From Pontixanthobacter sp. CEM42 (GTDB lineage: Bacteria > Pseudomonadota > Alphaproteobacteria > Sphingomonadales > Sphingomonadaceae), in assembly GCF_017812015.1 (NCBI RefSeq), contig NZ_JADQTN010000001.1:908501-972500 (forward strand): a DNA stretch of 64,000 bases, given 5' to 3'. The translations under genes and the position numbers were made by a program. A model generated the notes under the pieces. That model saw only the letters and a program-made list of their open reading frames with translations, was not told where the DNA came from and made no database searches. Below, piece after piece: positions 10,653 to 19,728 of this stretch. Numbering within the stretch: the stretch's first letter is position 1; each line of letters opens with the position of its first letter.

Positions 10653-12479
10653 ATGCCGCAAATTCCCCCAAACATTCGGCGTCTTCCTGAAGCGCTTGTT
10701 AACCGTATCGCTGCGGGTGAAGTGGTAGAACGTCCAGCGGCGGCGCTGAAAGAATTGGTTGAGAATGCGATTGATGCCGGGTCGTCCCGGATCGCGATCA
10801 AAATCATCGATGGTGGGCTTTCTCGGATCGAAGTGACCGATGATGGTTGCGGCATCTCGCCCGATCAGATGGAACTGGCTCTCGAACGCCATGCAACGTC
10901 TAAACTGCCTAACGAAGCTATCGAGCAAGTTGCTACGCTCGGTTTTCGCGGGGAGGCATTGCCCTCTATCGCGAGTGTGGCGCGGTTCTCGCTCGAAAGC
11001 AGGCCGCGCGATGCCGAACAAGGCTGGCGCAAAGTGGTCGATCATGGCGATTTGGTGGAAGATGGTCCGGCTGCTCTGCCTCCCGGGACACGTGTTCGGG
11101 TAGAGAACTTGTTCGGCAAGGTGCCTGCGCGGCGTAAGTTCCTGCGCACTCCGCGTAGTGAATACGGTGCGTGTCTCGATGTCGTTCGCCGTCTCGCAAT
11201 GGCGCGTCCTGATATCGCGATATCGTTCGAGCATGGCGATCGCAAAGTACTGTCGCTGCAAGCCGATGAAACCGTACAGACACGCGTTGCCGAGATCATC
11301 GCGCGTGAACTCGCTGACAATGCGGTTCTGATCGATCTGGAGCGTCCTACGCCCAGTGGTACGATGCGCCTCACCGGCGTTGCTGGTTTACCAACTTACA
11401 ATCGCGGTGTTGCGGATCATCAATATCTGTTCGTCAACGGCCGCCCCGTGAAGGACCGGCTGCTGACTGGTGCAGTGCGCGGCGCCTATGCCGATATGTT
11501 GGCACGCGATCGCCATGCGGTGCTGGCGCTTTTTCTCGAAATCCCGCCCGAGGATGTCGATGTAAACGTGCACCCGGCAAAGACTGAGGTTCGTTTTCGC
11601 GATAGTCAGGCCGTTCGTGGTTTCATTGTGTCCGGCTTGAGGAAAGCGCTAGCAACAGGGGACCGGCGTAGTGCACAATCACCCGATGCCGCCGCTATGG
11701 GGCGTTGGCAGAGCGAACCGGCGCGAGAGGAACCATCACCAGCCTTGCGCTCCATATTCGAAGGCCGGGATTGGGGGCAGAGCAAACCTTCCTACGTCGC
11801 AGAAACGCCGCAAGCATATCGTGGTAATGACGAGGGTTTGGCCGCTCCGCAGGGCAGGGCAGAAGTCGCCGACGCTTTGCCCGAAGATGCAGAGCAGTAC
11901 CCGCTAGGGATAGCGCGCGGGCAGGTCGCCAGTACCTATGTCGTGGCCGAGGCTGCCGACGGTCTTGTGATTGTTGATCAACACGCCGCTCACGAACGCT
12001 TGGTCCTGGAACGTCTGCGCGCAGCGGGCGCCGAGGAAGCGATCAAACGCAGCCAAGCACTGCTGATGCCCGAAGTTGTCGAGTTGGAAGAGGTCGATTG
12101 CGACCGACTGGAAGAGGCCATCGACAAAATGGCGGGTTTCGGCTTGGTCATCGAGCGCTTTGGTCCGAACGCAATGCTCGTTCGCGCAGTTCCGCACGCG
12201 CTGGGCAATGCTAACCCGCATAAGCTATTGCAGGATATCGCCGACGATATAGCCAAGCATGGTGACGCAATCCTGTTGGGCGAAAAGCTTGACCTCGTCC
12301 TCGCCACAATGGCGTGCCACGGATCAGTCAGGGCGGGGCGCGCACTAAACGTCGCCGAAATGAATGCTCTTCTGCGCGAAATGGAACGCACACCAAGATC
12401 AGGTCAGTGCAATCACGGGCGCCCGACTTGGGTGAAGCTCTCGATGGATGATGTCGAGAAGCTGTTTGGGCGGCACTAA
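10653..12479 (+). CDS. mutL: DNA mismatch repair protein MutL (endonuclease-type)
   Basis: MutL couples MutS mismatch recognition to strand removal. The 608-residue protein begins with the GHKL ATPase: VENAIDAGSS, TDDGCGISPDQ and TLGFRGEALPSIASV within residues 35-105. A linker of about 100 residues (330-425) precedes the dimerisation domain, which contains DQHAAHERLVLE near residue 442, matching the DQHA-x2-E-x4-E endonuclease motif. ACHGSVRAGR and QCNHGRPT near the end are the other metal-site motifs. Endonuclease-type MutL is expected in bacteria lacking MutH. It is divergent from mreB; the following MBL-fold gene starts 16 bases after its stop. Confidence 0.96.
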   Translation: MPQIPPNIRRLPEALVNRIAAGEVVERPAAALKELVENAIDAGSSRIAIKIIDGGLSRIEVTDDGCGISPDQMELALERHATSKLPNEAIEQVATLGFRGEALPSIASVARFSLESRPRDAEQGWRKVVDHGDLVEDGPAALPPGTRVRVENLFGKVPARRKFLRTPRSEYGACLDVVRRLAMARPDIAISFEHGDRKVLSLQADETVQTRVAEIIARELADNAVLIDLERPTPSGTMRLTGVAGLPTYNRGVADHQYLFVNGRPVKDRLLTGAVRGAYADMLARDRHAVLALFLEIPPEDVDVNVHPAKTEVRFRDSQAVRGFIVSGLRKALATGDRRSAQSPDAAAMGRWQSEPAREEPSPALRSIFEGRDWGQSKPSYVAETPQAYRGNDEGLAAPQGRAEVADALPEDAEQYPLGIARGQVASTYVVAEAADGLVIVDQHAAHERLVLERLRAAGAEEAIKRSQALLMPEVVELEEVDCDRLEEAIDKMAGFGLVIERFGPNAMLVRAVPHALGNANPHKLLQDIADDIAKHGDAILLGEKLDLVLATMACHGSVRAGRALNVAEMNALLREMERTPRSGQCNHGRPTWVKLSMDDVEKLFGRH

Positions 12480-12495
12480 GTTTGAAGGATTTGCG

Positions 12496-13416
12496 ATGCT
12501 AAAAAAGATACTGTTGGCGATTGGCGCAGTGCTTGCGATTGGAGTTGTCGTACTCGCGTTCATCCTTGTGCCGGCTCACCTGCAGATCCGGGCCGTTGAA
12601 CCCGAACTACCCACCAAAGCAGAGTTGCTCGCACTTGCCGATGATCCAAATGGTCCGACCAAGATCAGCTATTTCGAGACCTCGACGCAAAAATCTGCGG
12701 AGCTTTCGCTAACTCATTCGACCTTTGTTGTGGAATGGGAGGATGGAAGAATTCTGCTTATTGATCTCGGCATGGATGCGGCGGTTGCAGTCGAGTTCGG
12801 GGCGTTGTTTGAAACGGTTGCAGGGGCCGATCCGGCGGTCTCTCTTGGAACGGTTCCTGAAATCATGGGCGATGATCTGGATCGTGTCCGAGGCATAGGT
12901 TTCACACACCTTCATCAAGATCATGTTCAAGGAATCGAACCAATCTGTGAAGCTCGGGCGGCGTCAATTGCGGCTCTGCACACGCCCGACCAAATATCGA
13001 AGCACAACCTGCATACGGAAGAACAATCGGCGATGCTCACGGACAGCGCCTGCGTAAACCAAACGGAGTTGACTGACGGTAGTCGGACAACTGCCGAGTT
13101 CCCGGGTATTGGGATTTATCCGCTTGGTGGCCACACTCCCGGAAGCACGATGTTTGCTATTCCTGTCGAGGGTAAACTCTGGCTGCTCAGCGGCGATATA
13201 TCGAACTCGCAAAATGATCTGTTGAACAACCGCGGCAAGGGCTTCATTTACAGCTATCTGATGGTTCCGGAGGATGTTGATCGCCTGGAAATACTCCGCA
13301 CATGGCTGATCGATCTGAACAACGACCCCGCGATCACAGCGCTTGTTTCGCATGACGGGAAAGCACTGGCTGACAGCGGGATTAAACAGTGGCAGAGGTC
13401 GAGTGAACAAGAATAG
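12496..13416 (+). CDS. MBL-fold metallohydrolase, membrane-anchored or exported
   Basis: The ATG at 12496 has GAAGGA nine bases upstream and gives 306 residues. An N-terminal hydrophobic helix (ILLAIGAVLAIGVVVLAFIL) serves as signal or anchor. The metallo-beta-lactamase fold is shown by FTHLHQDHVQG (the HxHxDH zinc motif near residue 137), the GGHTPGS segment and SGDISN with the bridging Asp. Class and substrate are not evident; similar proteins include lactonases and assorted esterases, and the HTPGS/GD spacing fits the hydrolase branch rather than true beta-lactamases. It follows mutL closely and precedes the M28 peptidase by about 40 bases on the same strand, so the three could be cotranscribed. 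Confidence 0.85.
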   Translation: MLKKILLAIGAVLAIGVVVLAFILVPAHLQIRAVEPELPTKAELLALADDPNGPTKISYFETSTQKSAELSLTHSTFVVEWEDGRILLIDLGMDAAVAVEFGALFETVAGADPAVSLGTVPEIMGDDLDRVRGIGFTHLHQDHVQGIEPICEARAASIAALHTPDQISKHNLHTEEQSAMLTDSACVNQTELTDGSRTTAEFPGIGIYPLGGHTPGSTMFAIPVEGKLWLLSGDISNSQNDLLNNRGKGFIYSYLMVPEDVDRLEILRTWLIDLNNDPAITALVSHDGKALADSGIKQWQRSSEQE

Positions 13417-13459
13417 CTCGATGCTATCCTGAAGTGATGCGAATTTAAGGGGCAATCTA

Positions 13460-15088
13460 ATGAAAATTCTACGCTTTGCGCTGGCTGGTGCTTCGCTGCT
13501 TTTTACCGCCAGTCCTGCTGCCCTTGTCGCTCAGGATACTGACGATACCGCGCGGATCATGGATGAGGGTTTCAATCGCTCTCAGGTCCAGCAAATGGCC
13601 CACGAACTGGTGGACGAGATCGGCCCCCGGATCACCAATTCGACCAATATGCGCATTGCCGAGGATTGGGCGGTAGAGAAGCTGCGCGAGCTCGGCATGC
13701 AGGACGTTCGCAAGGAAGGTTTCGAATTCGGCCGAGGCTGGGAATTTGGCGGCTCCGACGTGCAGATGCTTGGTCCACGCCCGCTTGAGCTGACGGCAAT
13801 ACCGGTTGCATGGACGCCCGGAACGAACGGACCGATTGAAGCGGAAATTATCGTCGCACCGATATCCAAGCCCGAACATTTCGAGGCCTATCGTGGCAAG
13901 CTTGCGGGCAAAATCGTGCTCGTATCGCTGCCGGGTACCGGCGATGAACCGTCGAGAGTACCATTCCGCCGGTTGGACTCATCCGACATCAACAGCCGTG
14001 ACAAAATTTCTGTGCCGCAGCACGACACCAAAGGCGGCAAAACCGGCCTGCAACGCTTCATCGAGCGGGTCAAAGACTTCCCGTTGGCACTCGACGAGTT
14101 TCTGGCGAGCGAGGGCGCGGTCGCTTGGGCCAAAATATCCTACCGCGACGGGAAATTGCTGCACGGAACGGGATACGCTCACGAGGTTGGCAAGAGCCCT
14201 AGACTGCCCGGTCTGGAAATCGCTGCTGAGGATTACCGCCGCCTCGCTCGTCTCGCCACAACCGGTCCGGCGCCGCGTTTGATGATCAATACACAGGCCC
14301 GTTTCGTCGATGGTGACACCAAATCATACAACATCATTGGCGATATTCCGGGCAGCGATCCGAGCGCCGGATACGTCATGGCGGGCGCACATATCGATAG
14401 CTGGCACGGCGCCGACGGCGCGGTCGACAATGCCGCAGGTGTTGTGACTATTATGGAGGCCATCCGGATCCTCAAGAGCATGGGAGTGGAACCGAAGCGG
14501 ACAATCCGCGTGGCTCTCTGGGGCGCGGAAGAGCAGGGCCTGTACGGTTCGCGCGCCTATGTTCGCAAATATCTTGTCAGCCGCGAAGGTGAGCAAGGTC
14601 TGTCGGAAAGCGAGTTGCTTGGCCAATGGGACGGCCTGTTCCCGATCACGCCAAAGTCCGGCTTCAAGGACATGAAGGTCTATTTCAACATGGACAATGG
14701 CTCGGGCAAGTTCCGCGGTATCCATGCGGAGGAAAATCTTGGCGCGATCCCGCTTCTACGCAAATGGATGGCACCCTACAGCGCGCTAGGCGCAACCTCG
14801 GTGGTGAAGGGCAAAACTGGAGGCACTGATCACATCGTGTTCCAAGCTGTTGGCCTGCCGGGTTTCCAGTTTATTCAGGATCCGCTTGATTACGGTGCAC
14901 GGCTGCACCATTCCAATGCCGACACGTTGGATCACATGCGGCCCGACGATCTGCGCCAGGCATCAATCGTAATGGCGGGGATGTTGTTGGCGGCGGCGAA
15001 TGATGAGAAGACCCTGCCGCACGAGCCATTGCCGCAAGCGCCGGTTGATACCAACCCGTTCTCGCATCACTATCCAGACGAGGACTAA
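13460..15088 (+). CDS. M28-family zinc metallopeptidase, secreted
   Basis: This 542-residue exported protein has a signal peptide (RFALAGASLLFTASPAALVA, cleavage near residue 24). A protease-associated-type insert lies around residues 115-270. The M28 aminopeptidase core has GAHIDSWHGADGAVDNAAG near 315-330 (two zinc ligands), ALWGAEEQGLYGSRAY (catalytic Glu and ligand), FNMDNGSG and LHHSNADTLD (final His). These residues support a co-catalytic dizinc aminopeptidase or carboxypeptidase acting in the periplasm or outside the cell. The start has AAGGGG upstream. The gene ends three bases before the convergent MaoC gene. The exact peptide specificity cannot be read from sequence. Confidence 0.92.
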   Translation: MKILRFALAGASLLFTASPAALVAQDTDDTARIMDEGFNRSQVQQMAHELVDEIGPRITNSTNMRIAEDWAVEKLRELGMQDVRKEGFEFGRGWEFGGSDVQMLGPRPLELTAIPVAWTPGTNGPIEAEIIVAPISKPEHFEAYRGKLAGKIVLVSLPGTGDEPSRVPFRRLDSSDINSRDKISVPQHDTKGGKTGLQRFIERVKDFPLALDEFLASEGAVAWAKISYRDGKLLHGTGYAHEVGKSPRLPGLEIAAEDYRRLARLATTGPAPRLMINTQARFVDGDTKSYNIIGDIPGSDPSAGYVMAGAHIDSWHGADGAVDNAAGVVTIMEAIRILKSMGVEPKRTIRVALWGAEEQGLYGSRAYVRKYLVSREGEQGLSESELLGQWDGLFPITPKSGFKDMKVYFNMDNGSGKFRGIHAEENLGAIPLLRKWMAPYSALGATSVVKGKTGGTDHIVFQAVGLPGFQFIQDPLDYGARLHHSNADTLDHMRPDDLRQASIVMAGMLLAAANDEKTLPHEPLPQAPVDTNPFSHHYPDED

Positions 15089-15091
15089 CTC

Positions 15092-15553
15092 TTAGTCGAA
15101 AAGTGCCTCAGGCTCGCGCACCCGGATCAAACCGTTGGAAATCATTTCTAGTACGACCTCGTCATTCTGATTGAATGTCTTCAGTTGTGACTTGAAGATG
15201 CCCATTTCTGGCCGCGACTTGCTACGGCGTTTCTCGAGAATTTCGGATTCCATCCGCAGCGTATCACCGGGATAGACCGGTGTCTTCCAGCGCAACTGGT
15301 CGACGCCGGGAGAGCCAAGGCCCGCCTGTTTGCGGCTCTTCATATTCTCTACCATCATCCGCATACTCATCGAGCAGGTATGCCAACCGCTGGCAGAGAC
15401 ACGCCCAAAGTGGGTTTGAGCCGCGGCTTCGTCGTCCAGATGGAAAGGCTGCGGATCATAGGTTTCGGCAAACTGCAGAACTTCTTCACGAGTGACTTCA
15501 TAGTGACCAAACGCGTGTGTCGAACCGACTGCGATATCTTCGTAGAATAGCAT
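15092..15553 (-). CDS. MaoC-like dehydratase (R-specific enoyl-CoA hydratase type)
   Basis: The ATG at 15553 gives 153 residues beginning MLFYEDIAVGSTHAFG; longer starts are out of family. The hot-dog fold hydratase motif FAETYDPQPFHLDDEAA followed by FGRVSASGWHT is intact, with the catalytic Asp and His of MaoC-type (R)-hydratases. The C-terminal LRWKTPVYPGDTLRMES strand segment is also typical. Such enzymes hydrate enoyl-CoA in fatty acid or side-chain degradation; the substrate cannot be told. It stands alone, convergent with the M28 peptidase and 38 bases downstream of the phosphodiesterase gene stop on the same strand. Confidence 0.9.
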   Translation of the reverse strand: MLFYEDIAVGSTHAFGHYEVTREEVLQFAETYDPQPFHLDDEAAAQTHFGRVSASGWHTCSMSMRMMVENMKSRKQAGLGSPGVDQLRWKTPVYPGDTLRMESEILEKRRSKSRPEMGIFKSQLKTFNQNDEVVLEMISNGLIRVREPEALFD

Positions 15554-15590
15554 GCTTTCGTGTGATCGAAGGCTCAGGCCCGCGCAAGGA

Positions 15591-16808
15591 TCATTGCGTA
15601 AACTTGGGCAAAAAATGTTCGACGCTGCCGTCGCTTGGCCCGGGACGAACCCCGGAAAGATGTGCAACCAGTGCGTAGATATCGACATTGTCGAATATAT
15701 CTACGCTGCCGCCGGCCGAAATGCCCGGGCCGCTGGCAATGAACAGCGCGGTCATATCGGGGGCGAAATTGTCATAGCCGTGCCCACCGCCAGTACGGGT
15801 TAGCCATTCGGGTACATCCTGATAAACGAGCCAGCCCGTTTCGGGCAGGCAGAAGATAGTCGGGACCCTCGGGTTGGTTCCGTAGGCAAAGCGGGCGGGG
15901 ATGTTCTCCCGCCTCCAACATTGCATGTTGTGGTGCGGCTTCAGGAACGCGGCTTCAATCGCGCTTGTATCGTCTCCGAGTGGTTCAATGCCCGCGTAAT
16001 TGCCGCTTTCAACTAACCGGTATTGATCACGCGCGTAGATTTCATCCAATCGAATGACTCGCTCGGGACCCACTTCTGCCATCCCGTGATCGGAAACTAT
16101 GACCAAATTGACTGGTTGGCCCAACGCATCGAGCTCAGATCGGAGAAATCCGATGCCGGTATCCATCGCTTGGATGACGTCGTGCAATTTGTCTGATGGA
16201 GCAGGGCCATAAAAATGGCCAGCAGTGTCTACGGTATCGAAATAGAGCGTCACCAATTTCGGCCGGCTCTCTGCTGGACGGCGCATCCAGTCAACGACAG
16301 CCCTGATTCGGCGGTCATTGGATAGTGCTTCTGAGAAAGGCCACCAATCGGACGGTCGTACCCCGCCGAACGAAATTTCCGAGCCTGGCCAGAACATCGT
16401 TGCGCTGCGGACGCCTTGTTTCTCGGCCGTTATCCAGATCGGCTCGGCTTGATCCCACCAGAATGGATCCTTGCTCGCCATAGTGAACCGCTCACCCGGA
16501 CGGGCCTTGTCTTCCATTCTGTTGCCGACGACACCGTGGCCATCGGGCGTTTTGCCGGTGACCAGAGTATAGTGATTGGGAAATGTCTTGGTCGGAAAAC
16601 TGGGGCGCATCGGCCCCTCGATTCCGGCCTTCGCCAAAGCATTCAGATTGGGAGTAATACCGCGGTCGAGATAGTCGGGCCGAAAACCATCAATCGATAT
16701 AAGGATGGTAACGGGTTCACGCGCTGTGCCTTCGATATTCTCCTGCGCCAGCGCCGGGAGCTCCCCGGAAAGGATCAGGCAGAAAACTGTCAGGATATGT
16801 CGGATCAT
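15591..16808 (-). CDS. Ectonucleotide pyrophosphatase/phosphodiesterase (alkaline phosphatase superfamily), exported
   Basis: This 405-residue protein has a signal peptide (ILTVFCLILSGELPALA). It follows the NPP pattern: ISIDGFRPDYLD (metal Asp), PSFPTKTFPNHYTLVTG with the nucleophilic Thr, YFDTVDTAGHFYGP (metal ligands), IVSDHGMAEV and GGHGYDN (last His). Members hydrolyse nucleotide or phosphodiester bonds in the periplasm and may serve phosphate or nucleotide scavenging; the substrate is not defined here. It is transcribed towards the MaoC gene and begins 50 bases downstream of the end of ychF. There is no obvious Pho box in the short upstream gap. Confidence 0.92.
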   Translation of the reverse strand: MIRHILTVFCLILSGELPALAQENIEGTAREPVTILISIDGFRPDYLDRGITPNLNALAKAGIEGPMRPSFPTKTFPNHYTLVTGKTPDGHGVVGNRMEDKARPGERFTMASKDPFWWDQAEPIWITAEKQGVRSATMFWPGSEISFGGVRPSDWWPFSEALSNDRRIRAVVDWMRRPAESRPKLVTLYFDTVDTAGHFYGPAPSDKLHDVIQAMDTGIGFLRSELDALGQPVNLVIVSDHGMAEVGPERVIRLDEIYARDQYRLVESGNYAGIEPLGDDTSAIEAAFLKPHHNMQCWRRENIPARFAYGTNPRVPTIFCLPETGWLVYQDVPEWLTRTGGGHGYDNFAPDMTALFIASGPGISAGGSVDIFDNVDIYALVAHLSGVRPGPSDGSVEHFLPKFTQ

Positions 16809-16858
16809 GCGCGGGCTCCATCGTTGAGTTGCGGATGTAGCAGCGAATTGTGACAGGA

Positions 16859-17959
16859 TTACACGTTGAACTTGAAGTTCAGCACGTCACCGTCCTGGAC
16901 CAGATAATCCTTACCTTCTTGGCGCAGCTTACCCGCTTCACGCGCGCCGCTTTCACCGTTCGATGCGATGTAGTCATCATAACCGATAGTCTCGGCCTTG
17001 ATGAAGCCGCGCTCAAAATCAGTGTGAATCTCACCAGCAGCTTGCGGAGCTTTCGCACCTTTGGGGAATGTCCACGCGCGCGACTCTTTCGGTCCTGCAG
17101 TGAAATAGGTTTGAAGTTGGAGCAATTCGTAACCGGCGCGAACAACCCGGGCGAGGCCGCTTTCCTCAAGGCCCAACTCTGCCAGATACTCTCCGCGATC
17201 CTCTTCATCCATGCCAACAAGTTCGGATTCGATGGCGGCGGAAACCACGACTGATTGCGCTCCTTCAGCAGCGGCTTTGGCAGCAACAGCTTCGGATAGA
17301 GCGTTACCGGTGGCCGCTTCCTCTTCCGCAACGTTGCAGACATAGAGCACTGGTTTTGCAGTCAGGAGTTGTGCCTGCTGGAAGATACGTTCTTCTTCAT
17401 CATCCTTTGGTTCAGTCAAGCGAGCGGGTTTGCCGTCGCGGAGCAGTTCCAGCGCCTGGCCGAGAACGCTCGCGAGGATTTTGGCTTCCTTATCGCCTGC
17501 ATTGGCTTTCTTTTCAGCCGCCGGAACCCGCTTCTCAAGGCTTTCGAGATCGGAAAGCATCAGCTCAGTCTCAACAACATCGGCATCCGTGACCGGATCG
17601 ACCTTATTGGAAACATGCTGGATATCGTCGTCTTCAAAACAGCGAAGGACATGCACCACCGCATCGACTTCACGGATATTGCCGAGAAACTGATTGCCGA
17701 GACCTTCGCCTTGGCTTGCACCTTTCACGAGGCCTGCGATGTCGACAAATGCCAGCTGGGTAGGGATGATCTTCGCACTGTTCGCAATCGCGGCGATCTT
17801 GTCCAAACGCTCGTCTGGCACGGAGACCTGACCAACATTCGGCTCAATCGTGCAGAACGGATAGTTCGCAGCCTGCGCGGCCTGCGTCTCTGTCAGTGCA
17901 TTGAACAAAGTGGACTTGCCGACATTGGGCAGCCCGACGATCCCGCAACGGAAACCCAT
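16859..17959 (-). CDS. ychF: Redox-regulated ATPase YchF (Obg-like)
   Basis: YchF is a universally conserved TRAFAC-class P-loop protein that prefers ATP and associates with ribosomes. The 366-residue length is standard. Visible motifs are GLPNVGKSTLFNALT (Walker A, residues 8-22), FVDIAGLVKGASQGEGLGNQFL (switch II, DxxG), the diverged NVAE in place of NKxD, which explains ATP preference, a coiled-coil arm at about 130-170, and the C-terminal TGS-like segment (FFTAGPKESRAWTF-type, here TYFTAGPKESRAWTF). It is a single gene between the SDR gene and the phosphodiesterase. Confidence 0.96.
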   Translation of the reverse strand: MGFRCGIVGLPNVGKSTLFNALTETQAAQAANYPFCTIEPNVGQVSVPDERLDKIAAIANSAKIIPTQLAFVDIAGLVKGASQGEGLGNQFLGNIREVDAVVHVLRCFEDDDIQHVSNKVDPVTDADVVETELMLSDLESLEKRVPAAEKKANAGDKEAKILASVLGQALELLRDGKPARLTEPKDDEEERIFQQAQLLTAKPVLYVCNVAEEEAATGNALSEAVAAKAAAEGAQSVVVSAAIESELVGMDEEDRGEYLAELGLEESGLARVVRAGYELLQLQTYFTAGPKESRAWTFPKGAKAPQAAGEIHTDFERGFIKAETIGYDDYIASNGESGAREAGKLRQEGKDYLVQDGDVLNFKFNV

Positions 17960-18019
17960 CGAAAACTCCGGTAAATAGCTAAGGGGCGCCCTTTAGCGAG
18001 GCGGCCCTTGCTTGACTAG

Positions 18020-19015
18020 CTATACGTTGTTGACCGCTTTGATCCATGGACCGTAGCCGGACTCGCCAAGCCATCCGACTTGGACCTTTGCGGACACTTC
18101 GTTGATTGCGATTTGCGGTTTCGGTCCGGGGTGCACTTCTTTGCGCAGCGGGCGAGTGCCAGCCGGCATGGAGATGATCTCTGCCATCGCGTTGGGGACA
18201 TCCATTGGATCAGTTGATCCGCCGCCGCCTGAACCAGAGCGCATTTGTTCGATCAACGCTGTGTATCCGCCAAGATGCTTGGCATCAGCGCGTTCCAGCA
18301 GCTTCTGTGTCAGAGCATTGGCGTTGGCCCAGATCTCTGTCGGGTAGCCGCCCGGTTCGATAATCGTGACGTCGATATTGTGCGGGACGAGTTCGTAAGC
18401 GATCTGCTCGCTCATCGCTTCCAGCGCGAACTTGGTGGGCGAATATTGGCCGTATGAAGGGACGATGACCCGGCCGAGCTGCGATGTAACGTTGAATATC
18501 TGCCCCGATTTTGCCGCCCGCATAGCGGGAAGCACCGCGCGCATTAACCGCTGCGGGCCAAATACGTTGGTATCGAACAGCAGTTTTGTCGCTTCCATAT
18601 CCTGAATTTCAACAGGGCCAGCGGTGGAGATACCGGCATTGTTGATGAGAACATCGATGGCACCGCCAGCGATTTTCTCTGCCTCTGCAACGCCTGAGGC
18701 CACTTGTGCATCATCGGTCACGTCGATCTCGATAACGTACAGGTCTAGGTCTTCGGCAGCCGCGATAGCTTCTAGTTCGGCGGCTTCTGCCCGGGGCAGA
18801 TTGCGCATAGTGGCGAAGACTTTTGCGCCCTTGCGGGCATAGTCTTCCGCAGCCAAGCGCCCAAAGCCTGACGAGGTGCCGGTAATCAATATGGATTTGC
18901 CTTTGAGATCAGGCATAGCCTTCATCATATCGGTTTGAGCATGGGTCGCTGCAGCGGCTAGAACAGTCGTTGCGGCGGCTCCACCCAGCAGGGTGCGGCG
19001 ATTGATGTTGGGCAT
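18020..19015 (-). CDS. SDR family oxidoreductase with Tat-type leader
   Basis: This 331-residue protein starts with a twin-arginine-like leader (NRRTLLGGAAATTVLAAAATHA), so it may be exported folded to the periplasm, which is unusual for a short-chain dehydrogenase. The Rossmann motif is TGTSSGFGRLA, NNAGIS is present, and the catalytic Ser/Tyr/Lys are in VTSQLGRV and YSPTKFA. The C-terminal region extends about 60 residues beyond the core with a PGPKPQIA segment. NADP preference is suggested by the TMRNLPRA region but not proven. It lies between ychF and pth in the same orientation with independent gaps. Confidence 0.88.
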   Translation of the reverse strand: MPNINRRTLLGGAAATTVLAAAATHAQTDMMKAMPDLKGKSILITGTSSGFGRLAAEDYARKGAKVFATMRNLPRAEAAELEAIAAAEDLDLYVIEIDVTDDAQVASGVAEAEKIAGGAIDVLINNAGISTAGPVEIQDMEATKLLFDTNVFGPQRLMRAVLPAMRAAKSGQIFNVTSQLGRVIVPSYGQYSPTKFALEAMSEQIAYELVPHNIDVTIIEPGGYPTEIWANANALTQKLLERADAKHLGGYTALIEQMRSGSGGGGSTDPMDVPNAMAEIISMPAGTRPLRKEVHPGPKPQIAINEVSAKVQVGWLGESGYGPWIKAVNNV

Positions 19016-19051
19016 GAGTTCTCTCCTAAGTTTTGCACACGCGGTAGCAGT

Positions 19052-19621
19052 TTATCCCTGCAAGCGAAGCGCAATATCGTTCATAAATCGCGGATAGTCG
19101 CCTTTGGCCAGCCAGTCCGCTTCGGATCCAATCGCGCCGAGCATATCGATCAGCATCGGTTGCTCTGCCTTGGCATAATTTCCCAGAACATAGCCATGGA
19201 CCCGGTCCTTGTGGCCGGGGTGACCAATGCCAATACGCACACGCCGGAAATCCGCGCCTAGATGCTTGTCGATGCTACGCAGGCCATTGTGTCCTGCATG
19301 ACCACCACCGCGCTTCACTTTGATCTTGAATGGCTCGAGATCGAGCTCGTCATGGAACACGGTGAGGGCATCCAGCTCAAGTTTATAAAAGCGCATCGCT
19401 TCACCAACTGACCGCCCGCTTTCGTTCATATAGGTTGCTGGTTTGAGCAGCAATACCTTCTCGCCGCCGATCCGTCCCTCTTGCGTCCAGCCTTGGAACT
19501 TCTTCTGGATGGGCGCGAAGCCGTGCATCTCGGCAATGACGTCCATCGCCATAAAGCCGATATTGTGCCGCTGCATCGCATGCTGCGGACCGGGATTTCC
19601 AAGGCCTGCCCAAATTTGCAT
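19052..19621 (-). CDS. pth: Peptidyl-tRNA hydrolase
   Basis: Pth releases tRNA from prematurely dropped peptidyl-tRNA. The ATG at 19621 gives 189 residues starting MQIWAGLGNPG, the canonical start; upstream in-frame starts would reach the rplY terminator. The GLGNPG loop, the catalytic His at residue 19 in the QRHNIGFM segment, the LLKPATYMNESGRSV segment and GGHAGHNGLRSID are all intact. It is downstream of rplY on the same strand, the usual rplY-pth pairing in proteobacteria, but a strong terminator at 19671-19702 separates them, so pth may rely partly on read-through or its own promoter. Confidence 0.96.
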   Translation of the reverse strand: MQIWAGLGNPGPQHAMQRHNIGFMAMDVIAEMHGFAPIQKKFQGWTQEGRIGGEKVLLLKPATYMNESGRSVGEAMRFYKLELDALTVFHDELDLEPFKIKVKRGGGHAGHNGLRSIDKHLGADFRRVRIGIGHPGHKDRVHGYVLGNYAKAEQPMLIDMLGAIGSEADWLAKGDYPRFMNDIALRLQG

Positions 19622-19670
19622 GCTTGCGAGATAGCGGGTGTTCGGATTGGGGCAAGTGGCAGTAGAAACA

Positions 19671-19702
19671 AAAACGCCGGCCACACTTTCGTGGGCCGGC
19701 GC
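19671..19702 (-). terminator. Rho-independent terminator of rplY
   Basis: On the minus strand a GC-rich stem (CGCCGGCC paired with GGCCGGCG, extended by CAC/GTG) closes a short GAAA-containing loop and is followed by GTTTTTGTTTC. It sits about 27 bases after the rplY stop codon and about 50 bases before the pth start, so it should reduce transcription into pth. Confidence 0.85.
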
Positions 19703-19728
19703 TTCTTTGAATAGCTGTGACGCTTAGA